A stretch of 64,000 bases of DNA from Sphingomonas sp. (GTDB taxonomy: Bacteria; Pseudomonadota; Alphaproteobacteria; Sphingomonadales; Sphingomonadaceae). The notes under the pieces were generated by a model that was given only the letters and a program-made list of their open reading frames with translations, ran no database searches and was not told the origin of the DNA. The translations under genes and the position numbers were made by a program. The DNA lies in NCBI RefSeq assembly GCF_029239295.1, contig NZ_JAQZBC010000001.1, forward strand, positions 124,001-188,000, in the 5' to 3' direction. Below, in pieces: positions 18,346 to 27,791 of the stretch; the stretch's first letter is position 1; every line of letters begins with the position of its first letter.

Positions 18346-21300
18346 TCAGCTTGCCGCCTTCGCCAGCCCCTTTGACAGTTGGAGCGCGCCGTGCAGCCGC
18401 GCCGCCGGATCGGCCCAGTTGCGGGTGAGCGCCAGCTTTGAATCGGGGCGCAGCTTCGCAATCCCGCCGAGCTTGTCGACATAGGCGAGCAAGCCCGGAA
18501 CGTTGGGCGGCGTATCGTCGTGGAAGCTGACCAGCGCGCCCTTCGGCCCCACGTCCATCTTTGCGACGCAGGCCGTCTTGGCGTTCATCTTGATCTCGAT
18601 GACCTTGACGAGATTGTCGGTCGCCTCGGGCAGCGGGCCGAAGCGGTCGATCATCTCGGCAGCGAAAGCCTCCAGCTCGCGCTTTTCGTCCAGCTCGTTG
18701 AGGCGGCGATAGAGCCCCATGCGAAGGTCCAGATCCGGTACATATTCTTCAGGGATGAGGATCGGCGCGTCGACCGTGATCTGCGGCGAGAAATCGCGCG
18801 GGCGATTGGCAAGGCCGCCGGCCTTGGCGTCCATGATCGCCTCTTCCAGCATCGACTGGTAGAGTTCGTAGCCGACTTCCTTGATGTGGCCGGACTGTTC
18901 ATCGCCCAGCAGATTGCCGGCGCCGCGGATGTCGAGATCGTGGCTCGCAAGCTGGAAGCCCGCGCCGAGGCTGTCGAGATCGCTGAGAACCTTCAGGCGC
19001 TTCTCCGCGGCATCGGTCATCTGCCGTTCTGGCGGGGTGACCATATAGGCGTAGGCGCGAGTCTTTGATCGGCCGACGCGGCCGCGCAGCTGGTAGAGCT
19101 GCGCGAGGCCGAAGCGATCAGCGCGGTTGACGATCAGCGTGTTGGCGGACGGAATGTCGATGCCGCTTTCGATGATCGACGTGGAGATCAGCACCTCGAA
19201 CTTCTTCTCGACGAAGGCGGACATGCGCTCCTCCACCTCGGTCGGCGCCATCTGGCCGTGCGCGATGACGTAGCGGATTTCCGGCACTTCCTTCCGCAGG
19301 AATTCCTCGATGTCGGGCAGATCGGCGATGCGCGGCGTGACGAGGAAGCTCTGGCCGCCGCGATAATGCTCGCGCAGCAGCGCCTCGCGCAGGACGACCG
19401 GATCCCAGGGCATGACATAGGTGCGCACCGCGAGGCGATCGACCGGCGGCGTCTGAATGACGGAAAGTTCGCGCAGGCCGGACATCGCCATCTGCAGCGT
19501 GCGCGGGATCGGCGTGGCCGTAAGAGTGAGGATGTGGACGTCGGCGCGGAGGGTTTTCAGCCGCTCCTTGTGAGTGACGCCGAACCGCTGTTCTTCATCG
19601 ACGACAACCAAGCCAAGTCGCTTGAAATCGACATTCTTGGCGAGGAGCGCGTGGGTGCCGATGACGACATCGATCGTACCGTCGGCGAGGCCCTCCTTCA
19701 CACGCTTCGTCTCGGCCGCCGCGACCAGGCGGGAGAGGCGGCCGATACGGATCGGGAAGCCTTCGAAACGGGCCATGAAGTTCTGGTAGTGCTGGCGCGC
19801 GAGAAGCGTGGTCGGGCAGACGACCGCTACCTGCATTCCTGCCATGGCGGCCACGAAGGCGGCGCGCAGCGCGACCTCGGTCTTGCCGAAGCCGACGTCG
19901 CCGACGATGAGCCGATCCATCGGCTTGCCGGCTGAAAGATCGGCGAGCGTTTCCTCGATCGCTCGATCCTGGTCGTCGGTTTCCTGATAGGGGAAGCGAT
20001 CGACGAAGCTGGGATAACCACTGGAATCCGGCTCCGCGACCTCGCCGTGCCGCAGCGCGCGCAGCGCGGCAGTCGCGATCAGCTCACCCGCGATTTCGCG
20101 GATGCGCTCCTTCATCTTGGACTTGCGGCGCTGCCATGCCTCGCCGCCGAGTCGGTCGAGGCTCGCGCCTTCCTCGCCCGAGCCATAGCGGCTGAGGACT
20201 TCGAGGTTCTCGACCGGGACGTAGAGCTTGTCGCCGCCGGCATATTCGAGCTGCACGCAATCGTGCGGTGCCTTGGCGACGGGGACCTGAGTCAGCCCGA
20301 CATAGCGGCCGATGCCGTGATCGGTGTGAACCACGAGATCGCCGGGCGAGAGCGTAGCGAGCTCGGCCAGGAAGGCATCGGCGGACTTGCGGCGCTTCGC
20401 ACGGCGCACCAGTCGATCGCCCAGCATGTCCTGCTCGGTGAGAACCGCGACTTTGGGCGCGGTGAACCCGTGGTCGAGCGGGAGGACGATCAGCGCGACC
20501 TGGGTCTCGCCGACGCCCTGTGCCGCCTGCCACGTCTCGACCGGCTTTGCGCCGGTGAGGCCATGGTCCTTGAGGAGGTTGCCGAGGCGATCGCGCGCGC
20601 CGGTCGAATAGCTGGCGAGGACGGGCGTGCGCCCTTCCTTGCGCAGCTTCTCGACATGGTCGACCACCGCCTCATAGACGTTGGCGTGGACCGCGCGCTC
20701 GGGCGCGAAATCGCGCGGTCCGTCGACGTTGAAGTCTACCACGGTGGCCGATTTGGGCTCGTGAAACGGGGTGGTGACGTGCGCGGTCGCGCTGGCGAGC
20801 GCCTCCTCCCACTCCTTGGGTGGCATGTAGAGCGTCTTGGCGGGCAGCGCGCGGTAGCTGCCGGGCTGTGCCGCCTCAGCGCGCTTGCGGTTCTCGTAAT
20901 AGTCGGCGACCGCCTCGAACCGCGCCTCGCCGGCGGCCTTCACGCCGCCGTCACGGACGACGAGCGCATCCTCGCCGAGATGGTCGAAAAGTGTCTCGAG
21001 CCGCTCCTCGAACAGCGGTAGCCAATGCTCCATGCCGGCGAGGCGACGGCCTTCGCTGACCGCCTGATAGAGCGGATCGCCGGTGGCGGTGGCGCCGAAG
21101 GTTTCACGATATCGTGCGCGGAAGCGCTTGATGCTTTCCTCGTCCAGCAGCGCCTCGGACGCGGGGAGCAGGGTGAAGCCGTTGATGTTGCCGGTGGTCC
21201 GCTGGTCCGCAGGATCGAAGGTGCGCACGCTCTCGATTTCGTCGCCGAAGAAATCGAGGCGAAGCGCCTGTGTCTCGCCCGATGGGAACAGGTCGACCAG

Positions 21301-21801
21301 CCCGCCGCGGACGGCATATTCGCCGGCATCGTGCACGGTGTCAGTGCGGACATAGCCATTGGCGGACAGCAGGGCGGCCAGCTTGTCACGCGCGATCCGC
21401 TCACCCGGCTTCAGGTTGGCGACAAGCTGTCGGATGCGGAACGGCGTCAGCGTTCGCTGGGTCGCGGCGTTGACGGTGGTGAGGACAAGCTGGGACCCCT
21501 TTGGCGTCGCCTGAAGCTTGTGCAGGGCGCCGATCCGCTCCGACATGACGCGCAGCGTCGGAGAGGCGCGATCGTAGGGAAGGCAATCCCACGCCGGAAA
21601 TTCAACGATCTCGATTTCCGGCGCGAAGAAGCGCGCGGTGCCCGCAATCGCCCGCATCGCTGCTTCGTCCGGCGCGATGAAGACCGCGCGCGTCTTCGCC
21701 GCACGGGCGAGATCGGCAAGCAGGCTCGGCAGGAAGCCGGTCGGCACGCCCGACAGGGTGAGCGGCGTCTTGGCGGAAAGGATCGTCTTCAGGTCGGGCA
21801 A
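18346..21801 (-). CDS. mfd: Transcription-repair coupling factor Mfd
   Basis: Removes RNA polymerase stalled at lesions and recruits UvrA. 1151 residues in the classic order: UvrB-like N-terminal module (ARFFAPEIEIVEFPAWDCLPYDRASP), the RNA-polymerase-interacting domain (GDLVVHTDHGIGRYVGL, EYAGGDKLYVPVENL), then SF2 translocase motifs GDVGFGKTEVALRAAF (Walker A), VVDEEQRFGVTHKERLK (DEEQ box), LTATPIPRTLQMAM (TRG-like) and LYQLRGRVGRS (motif VI). The C-terminal D7 regulatory domain follows. It is convergent with mutL, 9 bp apart, and downstream of sdhE on the same strand. Confidence 0.98.
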   Translation of the reverse strand: MPDLKTILSAKTPLTLSGVPTGFLPSLLADLARAAKTRAVFIAPDEAAMRAIAGTARFFAPEIEIVEFPAWDCLPYDRASPTLRVMSERIGALHKLQATPKGSQLVLTTVNAATQRTLTPFRIRQLVANLKPGERIARDKLAALLSANGYVRTDTVHDAGEYAVRGGLVDLFPSGETQALRLDFFGDEIESVRTFDPADQRTTGNINGFTLLPASEALLDEESIKRFRARYRETFGATATGDPLYQAVSEGRRLAGMEHWLPLFEERLETLFDHLGEDALVVRDGGVKAAGEARFEAVADYYENRKRAEAAQPGSYRALPAKTLYMPPKEWEEALASATAHVTTPFHEPKSATVVDFNVDGPRDFAPERAVHANVYEAVVDHVEKLRKEGRTPVLASYSTGARDRLGNLLKDHGLTGAKPVETWQAAQGVGETQVALIVLPLDHGFTAPKVAVLTEQDMLGDRLVRRAKRRKSADAFLAELATLSPGDLVVHTDHGIGRYVGLTQVPVAKAPHDCVQLEYAGGDKLYVPVENLEVLSRYGSGEEGASLDRLGGEAWQRRKSKMKERIREIAGELIATAALRALRHGEVAEPDSSGYPSFVDRFPYQETDDQDRAIEETLADLSAGKPMDRLIVGDVGFGKTEVALRAAFVAAMAGMQVAVVCPTTLLARQHYQNFMARFEGFPIRIGRLSRLVAAAETKRVKEGLADGTIDVVIGTHALLAKNVDFKRLGLVVVDEEQRFGVTHKERLKTLRADVHILTLTATPIPRTLQMAMSGLRELSVIQTPPVDRLAVRTYVMPWDPVVLREALLREHYRGGQSFLVTPRIADLPDIEEFLRKEVPEIRYVIAHGQMAPTEVEERMSAFVEKKFEVLISTSIIESGIDIPSANTLIVNRADRFGLAQLYQLRGRVGRSKTRAYAYMVTPPERQMTDAAEKRLKVLSDLDSLGAGFQLASHDLDIRGAGNLLGDEQSGHIKEVGYELYQSMLEEAIMDAKAGGLANRPRDFSPQITVDAPILIPEEYVPDLDLRMGLYRRLNELDEKRELEAFAAEMIDRFGPLPEATDNLVKVIEIKMNAKTACVAKMDVGPKGALVSFHDDTPPNVPGLLAYVDKLGGIAKLRPDSKLALTRNWADPAARLHGALQLSKGLAKAAS

Positions 21802-21854
21802 ATGCGGGTCCGTTCGTATCGTGATGGCTGATCGCGCACCAGCGTCACTCCGCG

Positions 21855-21878
21855 CGTCCCTCGGCTTCGCCCGGGACG
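21855..21878. repeat. REP-like palindromic element, copy 1
   Basis: A 24-bp element with arms CGTCCC / GGGACG around a TCG-rich core. It matches the element at 50620-50643 at 21 of 24 positions, and both are followed by A-C/A-CGG. It sits between sdhE and mfd. Such short palindromes are dispersed in sphingomonad intergenic DNA. Confidence 0.65.
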
Positions 21879-21894
21879 ACCGGAGAGGAAAGGG

Positions 21895-22179
21895 TCAGGC
21901 GCCGGGCTGGCTCCCCGGGGTGGCGAGCGCGAAATCGACGCGGCGCATCGTCTGCATCATCTCGCCCTCCCATTCAGGTGGGCACGGGATGGAGCCGATC
22001 GCCCAGCCCATGATGTCCACGTCCTGCTCCTCCAGCAGCCGCTCGAACCATTGAAGCTGCTCCTCGGACCAGCTGGCGTGATGCGCATCGAAGAAGCCGC
22101 CAATCATGAAATCGGCCTCACGCGTGCCGCGATGCCAAGCGCGGAAACGGGTGCGCCGCAGTCGAGTCTCTTGATCCAT
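21895..22179 (-). CDS. sdhE: FAD assembly factor SdhE (succinate dehydrogenase flavinylation)
   Basis: A 94-residue helical protein that promotes covalent FAD attachment to SdhA. The family signature RGTREADFMIGGFFD contains the RGxxE motif needed for flavinylation, and the five-helix pattern (WSEEQLQWFERLLEEQDVDIMGW) fits. Two adjacent ATGs exist; the second (MDQETRLR) is preferred because GGAG lies 5 nt before it. It is divergent from recG and 93 bp ahead of mfd on the same strand; a REP-like repeat lies in that gap. Confidence 0.93.
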   Translation of the reverse strand: MDQETRLRRTRFRAWHRGTREADFMIGGFFDAHHASWSEEQLQWFERLLEEQDVDIMGWAIGSIPCPPEWEGEMMQTMRRVDFALATPGSQPGA

Positions 22180-22228
22180 CATGGCTCCAACGACGGTTGG
22201 CCGGCCGTGGTTTCGCACGGTCGGCTGC

Positions 22229-22234
22229 TATAAT
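22229..22234 (+). promoter_or_regulatory. Perfect TATAAT -10 box upstream of recG
   Basis: TATAAT occurs about 60 bp before the recG start in the sdhE/recG divergent region. No good TTGACA-like -35 is seen at 16-18 bp upstream, so strength and factor dependence are open. Confidence 0.4.
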
Positions 22235-22292
22235 TCACCTGCTCGCCTGACAGGATCGATGCGAACGGCTAGGCGTGGCGCCAGAGATAGTC

Positions 22293-24347
22293 ATGCGACC
22301 CGATATCCTCAATCCACTGTTCGCCGAAGTCACCGCGCTGAAGGGCGTTGGCGCCGGGCTGGCCAAGCCGCTCGAGCGGCTGGGGCTGGCGCGCGTCGTT
22401 GACGTGCTGTTCCATTTGCCGAGCGGCTGGCTCGACCGGCTGCCGCGGGACGAGCTGATGGCACAGGATGCGGGGCGCACCATCGCGATCACGCTGACCG
22501 TGCGCGACATTCGCGTATCCTCCTCGCCGCGCGCGCCAACACGGGTGCAGGCAGCAGACGGCTACGGCAACACCGTCAGCCTCGTTTATTTCGGGAGATC
22601 GAGCGGACTGGTGCGCAAGCTCTATACCGTAGGCGAGCCGGTGCGCGTGTCAGGCAAGCTGGAGACCTATGGTCAGGAGCTCCAGATCATCCACCCGGAG
22701 ATCGTGGATGGCGAGGATGGCTTCCGCGAGCGCGAGGCGATCTACCCCCTCTCCGAAGGGATCACCTCGCGGCGCGTCGGTGGGCTGGTCGACCAGGCGA
22801 TCGCGCGGGCGCCAGAGCTTGGCGAATGGATCGAGCCGGGCTTGCTCGCGCAGCGCGACTGGCCGGGGTGGAAGGAGGCGCTGGCGCGTGTCCATGCCGA
22901 TCCGGCCGATGCGGTCGCGCGGGCGCGGATCGCCTATGACGAGATATTCGCCAACCAGCTGGCGCTGTCGCTGGTGCGGCAGGACACAAGGCGGCGGCGT
23001 GGCCGCGCGTTGAAGGGTGACGGGCGGCTGCGCGACATGCTTCGGCTGCCCTATGCGCTGACGGGCGCGCAGGCGCGGACGGCGCGCGAGATCGAGGGCG
23101 ATCTGGCGCAGGACGCGCCGATGCTTCGGCTGCTGCAGGGTGACGTAGGATCGGGCAAGACGCTGGTCGCCGCGCTTGCGTTGCTGATCGCAGTGGAGGC
23201 AGGGGCGCAAGGCGCGCTGCTGGCACCGACCGAGATCTTGGCGCGGCAGCATTACGACACGCTGCGCGAGACGCTGGCCGGCCTGCCGGTGAACATCGCG
23301 GTGCTGACCGGGCGGGACAAGGGCCGGGCGCGCGAGGGCGTGCTGATGGGGCTGGCGGATGGATCGATCGACATATTGATCGGCACGCACGCGATCTTCC
23401 AGGATGCGGTGACTTACCGCGACCTTGGCCTTGTCGTGGTCGACGAGCAGCATCGCTTCGGCGTGGCCGAGCGGCTGGCGCTGTCGGCCAAGGGCAGAAC
23501 GACACCGCATCTGCTGGCGATGACCGCGACGCCGATCCCGCGCACGCTGGTCCTCGCGCAGCACGGCGAGATGGACCAGAGCCGGCTGGACGAGATGCCG
23601 CCCGGGCGCGAGCCGGTGGAGACCCGTGTCATCAGCGAGGAGCGGCTGGACGAGGTGGTCAATGCGCTCGGCCGGCATCTGGCGGAGGGCAAGCAGGCCT
23701 ATTGGGTCTGCCCGCTGGTGGAGGAGAGCGAGAAGAGCGATCTGGCCGCGGCCGAGGCGCGGGCGGCGGCGCTCGCGGGCCGGTTCGGCGACCGCGTGGG
23801 GCTGGTGCATGGCAAGATGCGGCCGGCGGAGAAGGACGCGGTGATGGCGCGGTTCGCCTGCGGCGAGCTTGGTGTGCTGGTGGCGACGACGGTGATCGAG
23901 GTGGGCGTGAACGTGCCCAATGCGACGCTGATCGTGATCGAACATGCGGATCGCTTCGGGCTGGCGCAGCTCCACCAGCTGCGCGGCCGCGTGGGGCGCG
24001 GCGGCGGGCAATCGCGCTGTCTGCTGATGCGGGGCGCGGCGTTGAGCGAGACGTCACGCGCGCGGCTGGCGCTGATGCGTGAGACCAATGACGGCTTCCG
24101 GATCGCGGAGGAGGATCTGCGGCTGCGCGGCGGCGGCGAATTGCTCGGCACGCGGCAATCGGGCGAGGCGGCATTCCGGCTGGCGACCCCGGAGCTGCTC
24201 AATGAGCTGCTGCCGATCGCATACGATGATGCGCGGCTGCTGATCGATCGCGATGGCGGGCTATCCGGCGCGCGCGGGCAGGCGGCGCGGGTGGCGCTGT
24301 ATCTGTTCGAGCGCGATGCTGGCGTCGCGCTGCTGCGATCGGGCTGA
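22293..24347 (+). CDS. recG: ATP-dependent DNA helicase RecG
   Basis: Remodels stalled replication forks and branched DNA. The 684 residues hold the N-terminal wedge/OB domain (LKGVGAGLAKPLERLGL, VDVLFHLPSGW), Walker A GDVGSGKTLVAALAL, the DEQH box VVVDEQHRFGVAERLAL, TATPIPRTL and the LHQLRGRVGRG motif VI, ending with the TRG region (EEDLRLRGGGELLGTRQSG). I chose ATG at 22293 (MRPDILNPLF) over a GTG 18 nt upstream because homologues start with this segment. It is divergent from sdhE. Confidence 0.97.
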   Translation: MRPDILNPLFAEVTALKGVGAGLAKPLERLGLARVVDVLFHLPSGWLDRLPRDELMAQDAGRTIAITLTVRDIRVSSSPRAPTRVQAADGYGNTVSLVYFGRSSGLVRKLYTVGEPVRVSGKLETYGQELQIIHPEIVDGEDGFREREAIYPLSEGITSRRVGGLVDQAIARAPELGEWIEPGLLAQRDWPGWKEALARVHADPADAVARARIAYDEIFANQLALSLVRQDTRRRRGRALKGDGRLRDMLRLPYALTGAQARTAREIEGDLAQDAPMLRLLQGDVGSGKTLVAALALLIAVEAGAQGALLAPTEILARQHYDTLRETLAGLPVNIAVLTGRDKGRAREGVLMGLADGSIDILIGTHAIFQDAVTYRDLGLVVVDEQHRFGVAERLALSAKGRTTPHLLAMTATPIPRTLVLAQHGEMDQSRLDEMPPGREPVETRVISEERLDEVVNALGRHLAEGKQAYWVCPLVEESEKSDLAAAEARAAALAGRFGDRVGLVHGKMRPAEKDAVMARFACGELGVLVATTVIEVGVNVPNATLIVIEHADRFGLAQLHQLRGRVGRGGGQSRCLLMRGAALSETSRARLALMRETNDGFRIAEEDLRLRGGGELLGTRQSGEAAFRLATPELLNELLPIAYDDARLLIDRDGGLSGARGQAARVALYLFERDAGVALLRSG

Positions 24348-24515
24348 TCGCGGCGCAGGCCCGCATCACGGGTAGAGCAGGCGCATGAGCATGTCGGTGA
24401 TCCTGCCGCCGCTCGCCACCATCGCGACTGCTCCCCGGACCGGCTTGTCACCGCGGATCTACGTATAGGACGCCAACTCGCGCCGGCCTTATCACGCCTT
24501 CTGCAGGAGGTTGCC

Positions 24516-25514
24516 GTGCCGAGAAAGAAGATCGCTCGCTTCAAATTCTGCCTGGGCCTGCTGCTGACTGCCGGCATGTCGCTGCCGCCGGTGGCGCAGG
24601 CCTGCTCGCGCCTCGTCTATTTCGGCGGCGACGATCAGGTGGTTACGGCCCGTTCGATGGACTGGGCGAGCGATATCCAGACGAACCTCTGGGTGTTTCC
24701 CCGCGGTATGGCGCGAAACGGGGAAGTCGGCCCAAACTCGATCCGCTGGACCTCGCGCTACGGCAGCGTCATCGCGGCGGCGTATGACAATTCCACATCC
24801 GACGGGATGAACGAGGCGGGGCTGGTCGCGAACATCCTCTGGTTGGCGGAATCACAATACCCCGACAACAGCGGCTCCAAGCCAGGCCTCAGCATTGCCG
24901 CCTGGGCGCAATATGTGCTCGACAATTTCACTACCGTGCAGGCGGCCGTAGACGCGCTGGCGAAGGAACCGTTCATCATCGTCACCGCGCAAGTGCCGGG
25001 GCAGGACAGGGTGGCAAACCTGCACCTCGCGCTGTCCGATCCCAGCGGCGACAGCGCGATCATCGAATATGTAAACGGGCGGCAATTGATCCATCACAGC
25101 CGCGACTATCAGGTGATGACCAATTCGCCGACGTTCGGTCGGCAGTTGGCGATGGAGGAATATTGGCAGCAGATCGGTGGCACGGTGTTCCTGCCCGGCA
25201 CGAACCGTGCCGCCGACCGCTTCGCGCGCGCCTCCTTCTACGTGAGGTCTATTCCGCCAGTATCCGATCCGCTGCAGACCATCGCCACCGCCTTCAGCAT
25301 CATCCGCAACGTCTCGGTGCCGATCGGCATCAGCACGCCTAACCAGCCCAATATTTCGGCCACGCGCTGGCGCACCGTCTCCGATCAGAAGCGCAGGCGC
25401 ACGGGCAAGGTGTTGAAGCTGGACCTTGGACCCAATGAGCGGAACATCTTCTCCGGCATGGCCAACAAGGATTTCAAGCCGGCTAAGCCGTTCCAGTTCG
25501 CCGGCCTGCCCTGA
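24516..25514 (+). CDS. Exported linear-amide C-N hydrolase (choloylglycine hydrolase/penicillin V acylase family)
   Basis: A 332-residue Ntn hydrolase. The signal peptide ends VAQA, leaving Cys30 (CSRLVYFG) as the new N-terminus, which is the catalytic nucleophile of this family. R-S-M-D-W at about residue 46-50 is the usual second motif (Arg and Asp of the site) and [12 protein letters not shown] and MTNSPTF are later family elements. The GTG start has AGGAGG 5 nt upstream. Family members cleave bile-salt amides, penicillin V or N-acyl homoserine lactones; in alphaproteobacteria a quorum-quenching or antibiotic-modifying role is plausible but unproven. Its 3' end overlaps the open frame of the degenerate rhodanese gene on the other strand. 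Confidence 0.88.
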   Translation: MPRKKIARFKFCLGLLLTAGMSLPPVAQACSRLVYFGGDDQVVTARSMDWASDIQTNLWVFPRGMARNGEVGPNSIRWTSRYGSVIAAAYDNSTSDGMNEAGLVANILWLAESQYPDNSGSKPGLSIAAWAQYVLDNFTTVQAAVDALAKEPFIIVTAQVPGQDRVANLHLALSDPSGDSAIIEYVNGRQLIHHSRDYQVMTNSPTFGRQLAMEEYWQQIGGTVFLPGTNRAADRFARASFYVRSIPPVSDPLQTIATAFSIIRNVSVPIGISTPNQPNISATRWRTVSDQKRRRTGKVLKLDLGPNERNIFSGMANKDFKPAKPFQFAGLP

Positions 25515-26064
25515 TCGGCGCGAAACGTGGCGATCGTGATCGTATCAGTGCGCGCGGCGCTCCGAGTCCACGGCATGATGCGCAGCAGGTTCGCCATGCC
25601 GCACCAGCCGGTCGCTCCGGCAAACATTAGGCCAGCGCCGACGAAGGTGGACAAGCCGAAGAAGGCCGGGGCGACGAACAGGCCTAGCAGCACGCCCGCA
25701 AGCACCAGCATACCCGCCGTGATCTGCACCTGCCGCATGATCTCGAGTGGCTGCGCGCCACCACCCTCGGTTGACCGGCCGAGCGCCGGGCATCGATTCC
25801 GCCCTCGAGAATATAGGCCTGCACGCCTGCGGCAGCGGCGGCGAGCGCGGCGGCATTGGCGGCCCTGCGCATGCCGGACTTGCAGTGGAAGATCACCGGG
25901 CACTCATCGCGCGGCAAGGCGGCGATGCGATTGAGCGGCAGGTTGACCGCGCCGGGAATGCGCTCGCGCGCATGTTCGTCGGCGTCGCGGATGTCGACCA
26001 GCCGGGCGCCGCGGTCAAGGGCCTGGCGCGCATTGCGCGAGGACAGGGGGGAAGCATCCATCAA
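25385..26064 (-). pseudogene. Rhodanese-DUF2892 (YgaP-like) gene split by a -1 frameshift and with lost stop
   Basis: The first frame encodes a rhodanese domain with Cys61 in HCKSGMRR, then [13 protein letters not shown], where family members have GGIDAW. At about 25757-25766 the reading shifts by one base: the next frame continues as [24 protein letters not shown] and two hydrophobic spans ending in [10 protein letters not shown], exactly the YgaP-type membrane half. One missing base would rejoin the two. The second frame also runs about 50 codons past the usual end (MPW..R), overlapping the Ntn hydrolase by 130 bp. It overlaps arsR by 50 bp. The DUF2892 half could still be made from the in-frame ATG at 25738. 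A sequencing error is a real alternative for the shift, but does not explain the missing stop or the W-to-R change. Confidence 0.75.
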
Positions 26065-26377
26065 CGTCCTTGCAGTAGAGCTGGAAGAGGGTTGCGAGCA
26101 GCGTTTCGACGCTCGGATCGGCGATGGCGTACCAGAGGGTCTGGCTCTCGCGCCGGAAGGTAACGAGGCCTTCGTCGCGCACCTTTGCGAGGTGCTGCGA
26201 ACAGGCGAATTGCGAGAGGTCGACGTCGCGAGAGAGGTCCGTGACCGTCACTTCGCCATGTTCGACCAGCTTGCACAGCAGCATCAGTCGGCGTGCGTTG
26301 CCGATCGCCTTGAGCGTTTCGACGACTTGGACCGCTTTTTGTTCGAACGTCGCCAGATCCATCGGCGGCTTCAGCAT
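26015..26377 (-). CDS. ArsR-family repressor, BigR/SqrR/YgaV-like (persulfide sensor candidate)
   Basis: A 120-residue winged-helix repressor: LKAIGNARRLMLLCKLVEHGEV, then the recognition helix DLSQFACSQHLAKVRDEGLV and the wing RRESQTLWYAI. Cys35 and Cys102 are 67 residues apart, matching the spacing of the two cysteines that form a polysulfide bridge in SqrR/BigR; the metal-binding CxC box of arsenic sensors is absent. Overlap with the rhodanese-DUF2892 gene fits the known persulfide regulon. A tandem AT-rich repeat just upstream is the likely operator. The start could be ATG at 26377 or 26362 (MDLATFEQ); neither has a clear ribosome site. Confidence 0.88.
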   Translation of the reverse strand: MLKPPMDLATFEQKAVQVVETLKAIGNARRLMLLCKLVEHGEVTVTDLSRDVDLSQFACSQHLAKVRDEGLVTFRRESQTLWYAIADPSVETLLATLFQLYCKDVDGCFPPVLAQCAPGP

Positions 26378-26390
26378 CGTCGCTACGCCG

Positions 26391-26419
26391 TTAGTAATCG
26401 CTAATATAGTAAATGCTAA
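26391..26419. promoter_or_regulatory. Tandem repeat operator of the arsR-rhodanese operon with overlapping -10
   Basis: Two 14-bp copies, TTAGTAATCGCTAA and ATAGTAAATGCTAA (11 of 14 identical), repeat with a 15-bp period, each being a loose palindrome of the form TAG-n-CTA. On the arsR strand TATATT between the copies could be the -10 with TGGCAC 16 bp upstream, so bound repressor would cover the promoter. AT-rich sites of this kind are typical of BigR/YgaV operators. Confidence 0.6.
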
Positions 26420-26507
26420 GGTATGTGCCAGGGCGCGAGTGTCCTGCCGCCTGCCGTTGGTTGTGGCAGGCGGAGGATGGAGGATCGTGGATCAGCGGGG
26501 CCTCGCG

Positions 26508-27734
26508 TCAGCCCGCGACGAGCAGGCCGTGGTGCTTCTTGCCGGCGGAGATGCGGACCGGCTCGCTCCCCGCGGTGACGGTGGCGGCCTCGTCGGACAC
26601 CTTCTCGCCGGCGACGCGCGCGCCGCCTTGCTTGATTAGGCGTCGGGCCTCGCCCTTCGACGCGCAGAAACCCAGGCCGACGAGGACATCGACCAGCGCC
26701 ACGTCGCCGCTCGCCGCGAAGGTGGGGAGCGCGTCGCCGCTGGCGCCTTCCTCGAAGGTCTTGCGCGCGGTTTCGGCGGCCTGCTCCGCTGCCTCGCGGC
26801 CGCGGCACATGGCGGTGGCCTCGTTGGCGAGGATCTTCTTCGCCTCGTTGATCTCCGCGCCCTCGAGCTTCTCGAGGCGGGCGATCTCGTCTTCCGGCAT
26901 ATCGGTGAACAGGCGCAGGAAGCGGCCGACATCGCGGTCACCGGTGTTGCGCCAGAACTGCCAGTAATCGAAGTGCGGCAGCTGATCCTCGTGCAGCCAG
27001 ACGGCGCCGGAGACGGTCTTGCCCATCTTCTGTCCGTCGGCGGTGGTGAGGAGCGGGGTGGTGACGCCGAACACCTCGGTGCCGTCCATGCGGCGGGCAA
27101 GCTCGATGCCGTTGACGATATTGCCCCATTGATCGCTGCCGCCCATCTGCAGCCGAACGCCGTGGCGCAGCGACAGTTCGCGGAAGTCATAGGCCTGCAG
27201 GATCATGTAGTTGAATTCGAGGAAGCTGAGCGACTGCTCGCGATCGAGGCGCAGCTTCACCGAATCGAACGACAGCATCCGGTTGACGGAGAAATGCTGC
27301 CCGACCTCGCGCAGGAAGGGGATGTATTCGAGCTTGTCGAGCCAGTCGGCATTGTCGACCATCACGGCGTCGGTCGGGCCGTCACCGAACGTGAGGAAGC
27401 GTTCGAAGATGCGGCGGATCGAGGCGACATTGGCGCCGATGCGATCCTCCGTCAGCAGCTGGCGCGATTCTTCCTTGAACGACGGATCGCCGATCTTGCC
27501 GGTGCCACCGCCCATCAGGACGATCGGCTTGTGCCCGGTCTGTTGTAGTCGACGCAGCAGCATAATCTGCACGAGGCTGCCGACGTGCAGCGACGGCGCG
27601 GTGGGATCGAATCCGATATAGCCCGGCACCACCTGTTTCGTCGCGAGCGCATCGAGCGCGGCCGCGTCGGTCGTCTGGTGGATGTAGCCGCGGTCGGTGA
27701 GGACGCGGAGCAGATCGGACTGATGATCGGTCAT
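26508..27734 (-). CDS. tyrS: Tyrosyl-tRNA synthetase
   Basis: Charges tRNA-Tyr. 408 residues, class I fold. The HIGH-type motif is PSLHVGSLV, tyrosine recognition includes YMILQAYDF and GGSDQWGNI, and the KMSKS loop reads [13 protein letters not shown]. The C-terminal S4 RNA-binding domain ([33 protein letters not shown]) is present. It belongs to the TyrRS form common in proteobacteria. It stands alone on the minus strand between arsR and the M23 lipoprotein gene. Confidence 0.97.
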   Translation of the reverse strand: MTDHQSDLLRVLTDRGYIHQTTDAAALDALATKQVVPGYIGFDPTAPSLHVGSLVQIMLLRRLQQTGHKPIVLMGGGTGKIGDPSFKEESRQLLTEDRIGANVASIRRIFERFLTFGDGPTDAVMVDNADWLDKLEYIPFLREVGQHFSVNRMLSFDSVKLRLDREQSLSFLEFNYMILQAYDFRELSLRHGVRLQMGGSDQWGNIVNGIELARRMDGTEVFGVTTPLLTTADGQKMGKTVSGAVWLHEDQLPHFDYWQFWRNTGDRDVGRFLRLFTDMPEDEIARLEKLEGAEINEAKKILANEATAMCRGREAAEQAAETARKTFEEGASGDALPTFAASGDVALVDVLVGLGFCASKGEARRLIKQGGARVAGEKVSDEAATVTAGSEPVRISAGKKHHGLLVAG

Positions 27735-27791
27735 AACCGCTCGCCCATGCCCTCCCGGCGCGGCTCCCGCAAGCGGTCGGGCTGCGCGACG

